From NCBI RefSeq assembly GCF_016808335.1, contig NC_053138.1, positions 52,110,951 through 52,174,950 of the forward strand: a DNA stretch of 64,000 nucleotides, given 5' to 3'. Source of the DNA: Panicum virgatum. Its lineage: Eukaryota; Streptophyta; Magnoliopsida; Poales; Poaceae. Each line of letters opens with the position of its first letter. Position 1 is the first letter of the stretch. The translations under genes and the position numbers were made by a program. Under the pieces are notes generated by a model, which was not told where the DNA came from, did no database searches, and was given only the letters and a program-made list of their open reading frames with translations. This document shows positions 57,601-64,000 of the stretch, piece by piece.

Positions 57601-58501
57601 TGGACAAACAGAGGTGGTGAATAGAACATTGTCTACGATGCTCCGAGCAATATTGAAGCAAAATTTGAAGATGTGGGAAGAGTGTTTGCCGCATGTGGAG
57701 TTTGCATATAATCGGGCGGAACACTCCACCACCAAGGTAAGTCCTTTTCAGGTAGTGTATGGTTTTAACCCTCGTGCTCCCATTGATCTTTTGCCTCTAC
57801 CTACTACTGAGCGTGTACATACTGATGCTAAAGAGCGTGCTGATTTTATTTTAAAATTACATGCTTCAACCAAAGAGAACATTGAAAAGATGACTGAGAA
57901 ATATAGAATTGCTGGTAGTCGCGGTAGAAAGGAAGTTAAACTTGAACCGGGTGATTTAGTTTGGTTGCATTTGAGAAAAGAAAGATTTCCAGGTTTGAGA
58001 AAGTCTAAATTGATGCCACGTGCTGCTGGACCATATAAAATTTTGGAAAAGATTAATGATAACGCATATAAACTTGAGTTGCCCCCAGAGTTTGGGGTTA
58101 GTCCCACTTTTAACATTTCAGATTTGAAGCCATATTTTGGAGAAGAAGATGAGCTTGAGTCGAGGACGACTCCAATTCAAGAGGGGGAGGATGATGAGGA
58201 CATCACTCCTACGGATACAAACGACACTCCTCAAGATGATATACAAGGTCCTATTACTCGCGCACGTGCTCGACAATTGAACTTACAGGTGAGTTCGTTC
58301 CTAAGTAATGTTTATTGTGAATCTGAGAATAGATTGCTACCTAATGACTTAATTGTACTTAGGAACAAAGGAGAGGACCAGCAAGGGTGTGGAGAAGGCC
58401 TTGGAGGCGTGGAGGACCAGCAAGGACGTCCGGATCAAGATGGAGGCCCAAACCGATTCGACTTCGTTTCAGTTTCGGACTCCAGGAACAGGCCGCACTA
58501 A
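54611..58501 (+). CDS. Pol of the CRM-like chromovirus (knuckle, protease, RT, RNase H, integrase)
   Basis: 1296 codons open directly after the Gag stop, same frame. Order: CCHC knuckle [14 protein letters not shown] (54668-54709); protease with [12 protein letters not shown] (about 54955); reverse transcriptase with [20 protein letters not shown] and YFDDILIY (about 56120); RNase H with [13 protein letters not shown] (about 56562); integrase with the zinc-binding H-x-H...CNTCQKAK (57115-57247), then the DDE residues in [16 protein letters not shown] and GQTEVVNRT. The C-terminus continues after [11 protein letters not shown] into the 3' LTR and ends at 58501. I see no frameshift. It would copy the element RNA into DNA and insert it. 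All catalytic motifs look intact; the only visible lesion is the upstream TAG. Confidence 0.9.
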   Translation, partial: EPAKSSSSVSSTGGTTVQCHRCHGFGHVRKDCPSQRAYIATEDGYISASDIEDDDEEEPEEAAEAGHVLGSENTAAFRSIIVKRVLNIQAQQPEKFQRHNLFQIFFVINNRRARVIIDGGSCNNLVSSDLVKKLGLATRPHPHPYYIQWFNDAGKAKVTQSCRVSFSIGSYADSVDCDVVPMEACSLLLGRPWEFDNDALHHGRSNTYTFMHKGKKITLLPMTPAEIVQAEKERAATLHETTSENQQVANSVYPPKNDKSAPISKTNGIKLKGGVLLARKCDLAEISDDDVCYTLVCKQTLFSLDNDVRSIPPVVANLLQEFEDIFPADIPPGLPPMRGIEHQIDLIPGATLPNRAAYRTNPDETKEIQRQVQELLDRGYVRKSLSPCAVPVLLVPKKDGTWRMCVDCRAINNITIRYRHPIPRLDDMLDELCGAIIFTKIDLRSGYHQIRMKLGDEWKTAFKTKFGLYEWLVMPFGLTNAPSTFMRLMNEVLRAFIGRFVVVYFDDILIYSKSLDEHMDHLRAVFNALRDARLFGNLDKCTFCTDRVSFLGYVVTPQGIEVDETKIEAIKSWPVPQTVTQVRSFLGLAGFYRRFVKDFSTIAAPLHELTKKGVVFRWGKAHEESFCTLKDKLTHAPLLQLPNFGKTFELECDASGVGIGGVLMQEGKPIAYFSEKLHGPVLNYSTYDKELYALVRSLETWRHYLWPKEFVIHSDHESLKYLRSQNNLNRRHAKWVEFIESFPYIIKHKKGKDNVIADALSRRYTMLSQLDCRIFGLESIKEQYALDPDFHEVLLNCKEGRTWNKFVINDGFVFRANRICIPVGSVRLLLMQEAHGGGLMGHFGAKKTEDVLATHFFWPRMRRDVERFVARCNTCQKAKSRLNPHGLYMPLPIPSVPWADISMDFVLGLPRTKRGSDSVFVVVDRFSKMAHFIPCHKTDDAIHIANLFFKEIVRLHGMPSTIVSDRDAKFLSHFWRTLWNKLGTKLLFSTTCHPQTDGQTEVVNRTLSTMLRAILKQNLKMWEECLPHVEFAYNRAEHSTTKVSPFQVVYGFNPRAPIDLLPLPTTERVHTDAKERADFILKLHASTKENIEKMTEKYRIAGSRGRKEVKLEPGDLVWLHLRKERFPGLRKSKLMPRAAGPYKILEKINDNAYKLELPPEFGVSPTFNISDLKPYFGEEDELESRTTPIQEGEDDEDITPTDTNDTPQDDIQGPITRARARQLNLQVSSFLSNVYCESENRLLPNDLIVLRNKGEDQQGCGEGLGGVEDQQGRPDQDGGPNRFDFVSVSDSRNRPH

Positions 58502-59118
58502 AACGGACGCCCAGGTTGCATACGGAGTCGGATTTGGGCGCACTTGATATGGATGGAAAGATAATTTCAAGACGCTTCCAATGGCTCTGGTTTCAGGCTC
58601 AAATTCATCCGGAGTCGACGGGAATCGTCTGTGGAAGTTGGCGTCCAGAATCTGTCCCGGTGCTGCGTCACTGTTTTTGGGCCGATGGCCCGTGTATCGT
58701 GTTGGAGCCCAATAGGGGCGCGTCCAGGAGGTCTTGCACGACCTAAACCCTTATTAATAGCCGCCGCCGCCATCGTGAGACTTGGGTTTTGCTTAGATTC
58801 ATTCTGTCAAGAACAGTTGTCGCCGTTCATCGGTTTGTGAAACCCCAACTTGTGAGATTAATCAATCATCTGCAGAGTCACTCTATTTGAGCTGCGTTTC
58901 TTTCGAGTTCTTGCTTGTGTTCTTCGTTGCGCTTGCAGGGATTAGCCTTCTTGGCGAGGTCAACCGGGTTGTGACACGGTTGATAACCAGAGGAGTTGTG
59001 GTGCTAAGATTGCTGGATTCGGGTTTTAGGATCTGAAGCCGGATCGGTGTGTCTCGCTCCGCCTACAACGAGAGTTATCTAGAACCTGACGGAAGATCGG
59101 GAACCCACGTCCCCATTA
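58192..59118 (+). repeat. 3' LTR of the CRM-like element
   Basis: 927 bp, one visible difference from 51526-52452 (58585 C against 51919 T). Pol codons overlap its first 310 bp. Followed by CTGCA. Confidence 0.92.
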
Positions 59119-59123
59119 CTGCA

Positions 59124-60060
59124 GGTGTACGTTACCGCCATCACAGCAGCTGGTGGTAATGACGCCATCATGGCAAGCTACTTTCATGTAGCGTTGACTG
59201 GGCCAGCCCGGACTTAGCTCATGAACCTCACTCCTGGGACGATTCAGTCCTGGGAGGAGCTCTGTGCGAGGTTCACAGCGAACTTCGCCAGTGCGTACCA
59301 GCAGCATGGTGTGGAGGCTCACCTCCATGCCGTGGGGCAGAAACCCGGGGAGACGCTCCGGGCATTCATCTCGCGCTTCACCAAGGTACGGGGTACCATT
59401 CCTCGTATCTCTGACGCATCTATTATCACTACTTTCCGTCAGGGGGTACGTGATGAGAAGATGCTCGAGAAGCTGGCGACGTACGAGGTGGAAAGCGTTA
59501 CCACGCTTTTCTCCCTGGCAGACAAGTGTGCCAGGGCCGCTGAGGGCCGCGCATGGCACTCAGCCCCCCAAGACGGAGACGCCAAAGCTGGTGGCTCTGT
59601 TGCTACCACCCAGGGCGGTGGCAAGAAGAAGAACAAGAACCGGAGTCATGGGGAGCCGCAACCCGGCGGTCCAGCCGTTGCAGTAGCGGCACCAGCTGCT
59701 GCGGCAGCGGCTGGGGGCCAGAATGCGCATGACAAATGCCCGCGCCCACAAGGTGGCAGCGGAGGTTCATGCCCAGTGCATCCCACTGCTCGCCACAGCG
59801 CCACTGACTGCCGCGAGATCCAGAAACTCACGAAGCGGGTCAGTGGGCGGCATGAGCAGTCCTCTAAGGACGGCTCACCCCCTCCTCGCCAGCGACCTGG
59901 CAAGGAGAAGGCCTCCGACAGCGAGACCGCTACTGGGGAGAAGGAGCTGGGGTACCAATCCCCCACTAAGGAGCTGAAGGGCGTTTACCGCCACGACAAC
60001 TCCGACTCCAACAACGAGGAGCGCCGCAAGAAACTGTACGTAATGTACGGCGGAAGCTGA
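59124..60060 (+). pseudogene. Gag C-terminal part of the outer gypsy element
   Basis: Continues the frame left at 51520 after one copy of CTGCA. It shows the Gag core (TIQSWEELCARFTANF, GETLRAFISRFTKVRG, FRQGVRDEKMLEKL). A Lys/Ala-rich zone follows, then a knuckle-like zone with spaced Cys and His (CPRPQGGSGGSCPVH ... H). Stops at 59215 (TAG) and 60058 (TGA) interrupt it. Both can be explained as single transitions from Trp codons. Confidence 0.75.
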
Positions 60061-60816
60061 GAGCTTGTCTCCCGGCGGGACGTGAAGACCCTTCGCCGAG
60101 AGGTCCTTTCGGCGAAGCCGGTGGTCCCGAAAGCGGCGCCGCACCACAGGTGGATGAACACCACCATCTCTTTCGGGCCGTCTGACTGCCCAGAGAACAT
60201 GGCCGGGGCCGGTGTACTACCTCTAGTCACCGCCCCTGTCATATCCAACGTCAGGCTCTATATCATGCTGATTGACGGTGGGGCTGGTCTCAACGTCATC
60301 AGCTATGCAGCGTTCAAGCAGCTGCAGATCCCAGAGTCCAAGCTGACTCCCTCTCGCCCATTCTCCGGAGTGGGCCCACATCCGGTGTTTCCTCTGGGGA
60401 GCATCACCTTGCCGGTCACATTCGGGACCGAGGAGAACTTCCGCACAGAGTGTGTTCAGTTCGATGTTGCGGAGGTGAACCTCCCATTCAATGCCATCAT
60501 TGGCCGGCCGGCTCTCTACCGCTTCATGGCCATTGCCCATTACGGGTATTTGGTCCTGAAGATGCCTTCCCCTGCCGGTGTCCTCACCGTGCGGGGTGAC
60601 CGCACCGCTGCCATCGCTACAGTTGAGAGACTGCATGCTCTAGCGGCAGAGGCGGCTCATTCCGAGGAGGACCCATCCACCTCGCAACCCAGGGTGCCTG
60701 CAAAAGCACCTAGGGTTCAGCCGTCTGATCCGGACGATGTTCCCGTAAAGACGGTGCAGATCGGAGCGGACTCCTCCAGGACCACCCGCATCACGGGAAA
60801 CCTGGAGGAGAAATAG
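60061..60816 (+). pseudogene. Protease region of the outer gypsy element
   Basis: Same frame as Gag. A retroviral-type aspartic protease motif, MLIDGGAGLNVIS (about 60267), with IIGRPALYRF further on, fits plant gypsy protease of the DGGA type. It ends in a TAG at 60814-60816, beyond which the frame goes on into reverse transcriptase. Confidence 0.75.
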
Positions 60817-61320
60817 GAAGACGCGCTCATCACCTTCCTCCAGGCAAATGTCGACGTGTTCGCCTGGGAACCGTCACAGATGCCCGGGATCCCCAGGGAA
60901 GTGATCGAGCACCATCTGAGGATTTACCCCGACGCCACGCCGGTGCGCCAGAAGTCTCGGAAGCAGTCCGTGGAGCGGCAGAACTTCATCCGTGAAGAAG
61001 TCAACAAGCTGTTACACGCTGGCTTCATCGAGGAGGTCCACCACCCCGAGTGGTTGGCCAACCCGGTCGTCGTCCCAAAGGCCAATGGGAAGCTTTGGAT
61101 GTGCATCGACTACACTAGCCTCAACAAGGCATGTCCTAGAGACCCCTATCCTCTTCCACGTATCGATCAGATCGTGGACTCCACCTCCGGGTGCGACCTT
61201 TTGTCTTTTCTAGATGCATACTTTGGTTTTCACCAGATTCAGATGTCTAGAGAGGATAGGAAGCATACTGCTTTTGCAATAGTGGATGGGCTTTATTGCT
61301 ATATTGTCATGCCATATGGT
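60817..61320 (+). pseudogene. Reverse transcriptase (N-terminal half) of the outer gypsy element, cut by an insertion
   Basis: Contains FAWEPSQMPGIPREVIEHHL, the LLHAGFIEEV block, NPVVVPKANGKLWMCIDY and LLSFLDAYFGFHQI, the first conserved RT blocks. The frame is cut after IVMPYG at 61320 by the LTR that starts at 61321. The catalytic Y-x-D-D block lies beyond the insertion, outside the window. Confidence 0.85.
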
Positions 61321-62534
61321 TGTTGTCGGTCGAAACCCACCGGCGAGCAACGACGGGCAACACGAAGAGCCGGGAGGTTGCTGGTGCGCTGGCAGGCACT
61401 GCTCCCTCGTCGACGGCCCGCAATTTCCGTCACGCGCCCGGAGAATGTGTGAAAGCCGGGCGTGCCACCTGACCTATACCCGATCAGGAGGGTGTAGACG
61501 TGCTCCGAACAGTTTCCTGCATACAAAGACACGTGTAAACGTAAGTCCGAGCCGTGGTCGGCTCCCCGGGACGACTCTTGCATCGGCTTTGAAGAGCCAA
61601 TCGAGTCCCGGTGTCAGACGGGATCTGATTGTATCCGGATATGATAAATAGAGCAAATCACTATAAAACTGCTTCAATCAAGTCTAATTAATCTTAACCC
61701 ACGATGGTAACAGCTTCACTGCTAGATCGGAACATCCTACACGTGACTAGGCCTAGCGAACGTAACAGACAACTAAACCACAACCTAAAACAGAGGCCTA
61801 AGAACTAGCAAGAGCCGATTCCCGGAACAATCCCTATCAAGGCTAAGATAAAGCATCTACTACGCCACCGGATCATCCAATCCGTTTGCAAGGCCTAACC
61901 CAGCAGATATTATGCCAACTCTTAAGATAAGAGCAAACCATAACAGATCGGATCTACTAAACATGAAAGAAGCAGGGTGTTGTCCCTGTGCGACTAGTTC
62001 TATGCGATAAGAACTAGCGAGAGATTGAAACGTGACTGCACAGAGACAACATGATATTCGCAGATGATAAGCAACAAAGCACAAAAGATCTACTAAAAGC
62101 CATGCTACGAACATCATGATAACTAGTACTACTCGCCATCAAAAACGCTTCAGTACGAGTAATACCAAGGTAAAAGCAAGAACAATACTGCCCTGATCGC
62201 AAGAAGCAATCAGGGCAGCATGGCACTTACTTGGTTGAAACCCTAGGATTAGGGGTGGCGATGCGCCGAGAGTTGTGTTTGCGAGTCGTGATGACGCCCT
62301 CTTTACGAATAACAAAGGATACATATTTATAGTCCGGAGACTTGGGAAACAATCTAAACTAATCTTGTCCCGATTGGACTCTATCTCTAATCTTGAACTA
62401 AATCTAAGGATACACGGCCAATGTGGCCCATATGCTCACGCAGGAGCCGATTTACAAGCCTTCCTCAATCTTCTGCTTTAAGCCCATCTTGCTTTCGGCC
62501 CATAAATTAACCCTGTTAATTTATGGCGATAACA
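61321..62534 (-). repeat. 3' LTR of the second Tat-like copy
   Basis: 1214 bp, similar to 8747-10308 but about 350 bp shorter, because the part after the TTTATAGTCCGGAGACTT block is replaced. It includes the hairpin at 62189-62217. Confidence 0.82.
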
Positions 62535-62795
62535 CATGCCCCCCTAGTTTTGGCAACGATAGTTCCAAAACCAATCCGTCGCTTCATCTTCCCGTTAATG
62601 CTCATTAATCATACTGCAACCACCAAGGAAGACGCAACATCTCTGCAACTGGCTCCTCGTAGAATGTGAAACTGCCGATCCATCTTCTATCTTCTTACTA
62701 TTTAACCTCCCTCTGCATCGGCTCTTCTTCACAGCAAAACTCCATCTTCTTCCCAAAGCCAGTAGCACAGAAACCACCCCAATCCTCCAACAGCC
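62535..62795 (+). promoter_or_regulatory. Candidate promoter and leader of the antisense gene
   Basis: CTATTTAAC at 62697-62705 is TATA-like and lies about 95 nt before the ATG at 62796. The region in between is pyrimidine-rich, like a plant leader. The first 30 bp also hold the (reverse) polypurine tract of the element. Confidence 0.45.
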
Positions 62796-63392
62796 ATGAC
62801 CATCTCTTCCTCCTTCGGCTCCAACTCGTTCGGAGACTCTTCTTCTTCTTCCTCTTCCCCTTCTTCTACTTCCTCCCTCTCGGCCTCCTCCATCGACCCT
62901 ATCCCAGAGAGCCGAGAGCCGACTCCTGAGTGGGACCCAACAGCGGCCTACGAGGCGCTGGCTCCTCTGCACTGGGACGCAGAGGAGTTCGACTTCAGGG
63001 TCGCCTCCGAAGAGGATGAGCCCATGACTGAAGGAGAAGAAGACCTCCAGTTCCTATTCCAAGAGGAACTGGAGAGCGGCGAAGACGATACCTTCTCCTG
63101 GGAAGGAGCCGACTCTTCTGAAGAAATCAGCTCTTCCTCCAGTGACGACATAGTGGCAGGAGGAAACCCCCACCAATTCCTCAAGGCCCCCTCGGAGGGG
63201 AACGAAGAAGGAAGCAGCAGCAGCGGCGGCGGACGGAGCAGCAGCAGCGGCGGCGGACGAAGCAGCAGCAGCGCTGACGACAGCGGCGATGGTAGCAGCG
63301 ACGACGACGACGATGATGATGATGACGACGATGGAGACGCACCGTCACGAAGCCCGAAGCGCCGTAGGTGCTCAGACACCTACGACTGGTAG
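62796..63392 (+). CDS. Antisense Ser/Asp-rich acidic protein in the Tat-like element
   Basis: 198 residues in one exon on the strand opposite to the element's own genes. The N-terminus is Ser-rich. A more complex acidic core follows (EWDPTAAYEALAPLHWDAEE, then EEDLQFLFQEEL). Then come two SSSSGGGR repeats, an Asp run, and a basic end SPKRRRC that could be a nuclear signal, finishing SDTYDW. I do not know a function. Similar proteins are, from memory, widespread in grass genomes as repeat-associated hypothetical proteins. A TATA-like box precedes it and AATGAA (63476) follows. The low-complexity part could be drift, but the core and both ends look like conserved protein. Extra antisense frames between pol and 3' LTR are known for Tat-lineage elements. 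Confidence 0.65.
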   Translation: MTISSSFGSNSFGDSSSSSSSPSSTSSLSASSIDPIPESREPTPEWDPTAAYEALAPLHWDAEEFDFRVASEEDEPMTEGEEDLQFLFQEELESGEDDTFSWEGADSSEEISSSSSDDIVAGGNPHQFLKAPSEGNEEGSSSSGGGRSSSSGGGRSSSSADDSGDGSSDDDDDDDDDDDGDAPSRSPKRRRCSDTYDW

Positions 63393-63475
63393 ATGTAGGT
63401 AACATTATAGGATCATAAAGCCGAAGGATTTGATTCCTTTGTACAATCGGCTTTCCCTGTATTGAACTTTCCTTT

Positions 63476-63481
63476 AATGAA
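63476..63481 (+). terminator. Possible poly(A) signal of the antisense gene
   Basis: AATGAA, 84 bases after the stop codon of the 62796-63392 frame, in a T-rich context. Weak evidence alone. Confidence 0.35.
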
Positions 63482-63758
63482 ATCGAGTTCCGTCAATCTT
63501 GTGTGTCTTCATTTACTTTCCCAAAAAGCCGATGGCAACGCATCAGGCTTCCATAAATATCCAAGAGCCGACGAAATTCAAACTAGAAGTAACCCGCACA
63601 AGAATAAAACTTCCAGTCTGAACCAAACTCGACGAACCCTCAAATTCGAGTGCAATTCGAAAACCAAACTCTACAAATCCGAGCAAGAACTCTCCAGGCA
63701 GCCGGAATTCGAACCAGAATCTCCAACAACCAAACCCTAAGTCCACAGATCTGTGACC

Positions 63759-63818
63759 ATGGCGGATTCTGCAGTTCAGACAACAAGCTCTAACGATGCG
63801 GCAATCCATGGCCTGAAG
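63759..63818 (+). CDS. Candidate first exon of a second antisense gene (partial)
   Basis: The ATG at 63759 has a strong context (GACCATGG). Twenty codons (MADSAVQTTSSNDAAIHGLK) end exactly at a donor-like AAG before GTAATA. Later exons would lie further right, outside the window. A candidate acceptor TTCTTCAG is at about 63846-63853, but I cannot confirm a frame after it. Function unknown. Offered because start context, length and donor agree. Confidence 0.35.
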
Positions 63819-64000
63819 GTAATATTCGGCCTAATCTTTTAATTTTCTTCAGCTCACTAAGCTTCTGAAACTGAAACTCTGAAACATGACGCCAAACGCA
63901 TATTTCTGAACTTCTGAACATCAGGTGTCAGACATCCTTCTGTCGCATCCCTCCAATCCAAAATCTTTCTGTCTTGGCCCACAAACCCATGAAACCCCCA

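Larger units (their letters stand above)
51526..59118 (+). mobile_element. Young CRM-like chromovirus (Ty3/gypsy), nearly complete
   Basis: Two 927-bp LTRs (51526-52452 and 58192-59118) differ at one position that I can see (51919 T, 58585 C). The target duplication CTGCA lies at 51521-51525 and 59119-59123. A primer-binding site TTGGTATCAGAGCC follows the 5' LTR (about 52454). A polypurine tract AAGAGGGGGAGGA ends just before the 3' LTR. Gag and a full Pol are in one frame, separated by one TAG. Pol runs about 310 bp into the 3' LTR, a feature of CRM elements. The lineage call rests on that and on the Gag type. By one LTR difference it is very recent, on the order of tens of thousands of years using common grass rates (inference). 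Confidence 0.9.
49670..64000 (+). mobile_element. Old Ty3/gypsy element (outer), interrupted twice, 3' end outside window
   Basis: The 5' LTR is 49670-50752 (TGTCG...CGACA). A primer-binding-type sequence ATTGGCGCGCTAGGTAGGGG starts at 50753. Gag starts at 50810, is split by the CRM-like insertion (51526-59118) and resumes in frame at 59124. Protease is at 60061-60816. Reverse transcriptase begins at about 60817 and is cut at 61321 by another LTR element. Four in-frame stops (51383, 59215, 60058, 60814) show decay. The Gag and protease types suggest the Tat/Retand side of Ty3/gypsy, but I cannot place it firmly. Confidence 0.8.
61321..64000 (-). mobile_element. Second copy of the Tat-like family (3' part only in window)
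   Basis: Begins with TGTTGTCGGTCG as at 8747 and 15343. After the LTR ends at 62534 (GCGATAACA) comes CATGCCCCCC, as at 10309, so the visible LTR is the 3' LTR of a minus-strand element. The 5' LTR, gag and pol should lie right of the window. Its internal region differs from that of the copy at 10309-12221 and carries plus-strand (antisense) gene sequences. Left target bases would be ATGGT (61316-61320). Confidence 0.82.

Noticed and set aside
63181..63405. Minus-strand His/Arg-rich and Ser-rich frames
   Set aside because: Shadows of the low-complexity Asp/Ser region of the antisense gene at 62796-63392.
1..64000. CRISPR arrays, operons, bacterial riboswitches
   Set aside because: The sequence is eukaryotic (spliced genes, LTR elements); no regular repeat-spacer array is seen.

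Overview
This is a stretch of a grass nuclear genome, most likely a panicoid (PACMAD) species. The evidence is intron-rich genes with GC-rich first exons, grass-type LTR families, Stowaway and Tourist-like MITEs, CACTA elements and a tRNA-derived SINE. There is no bacterial, organellar or CRISPR signal. About two thirds of the window is nested transposon.

Left block (1-22993). Three LTR elements are stacked inside one another. The outermost is a large non-autonomous element on the minus strand: its right LTR is 18574-22353 and its left LTR is cut by the window start, 1-1506. Inserted in it (target duplication ATTGC) is a gag-only Sirevirus-like Ty1/copia element on the plus strand, 3751-18100. 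Inserted in that element's 3' LTR (target duplication CCAAG) is a Ty3/gypsy Tat-like element on the minus strand, 8747-16909, with gag and protease but no reverse transcriptase. A truncated older LTR remnant follows, to 22993.

Gene island (23.8-36.9 kb). There are three apparently intact host genes. A nine-exon nitrilase-superfamily gene of the deaminated-glutathione-amidase type (23823-27891, +) has a GC-AG first intron. A JJJ1/DNAJC21-type J-protein with two C2H2 zinc fingers (28745-31879, +) follows. A seven-exon ureide permease (core 35243-32686, -) is convergent with it and may have an alternative, N-terminally extended first exon. MITEs sit in an intron of the first gene and between the first two genes.

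Intergenic block (37-49.7 kb). It holds Stowaway MITEs, a Tourist-like MITE with TTA duplications, a decayed AP2/ERF fragment, a SINE with a 17-bp target duplication, short repeat clusters, and a decayed CACTA element carrying a Ulp1-type protease pseudogene. A second CACTA end is cut off by the next element.

Right block (49670-64000). An old Ty3/gypsy element begins with its 5' LTR at 49670-50752. It is split in gag by a young CRM-like chromovirus (51526-59118, target duplication CTGCA, one visible LTR difference in 927 bp). It is split again in reverse transcriptase by a second copy of the Tat-like family (LTR 61321-62534), which runs off the window. That copy carries a Ser/Asp-rich open reading frame antisense to the element, with its own promoter-like and poly(A)-like sequences, plus the first exon of a possible second antisense gene. 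These antisense genes, together with the partner-dependent (gag-only and gag-pro-only) elements, are the least ordinary biology here. The three host genes do not form an obvious pathway, although two of them concern nitrogen or thiol metabolism.
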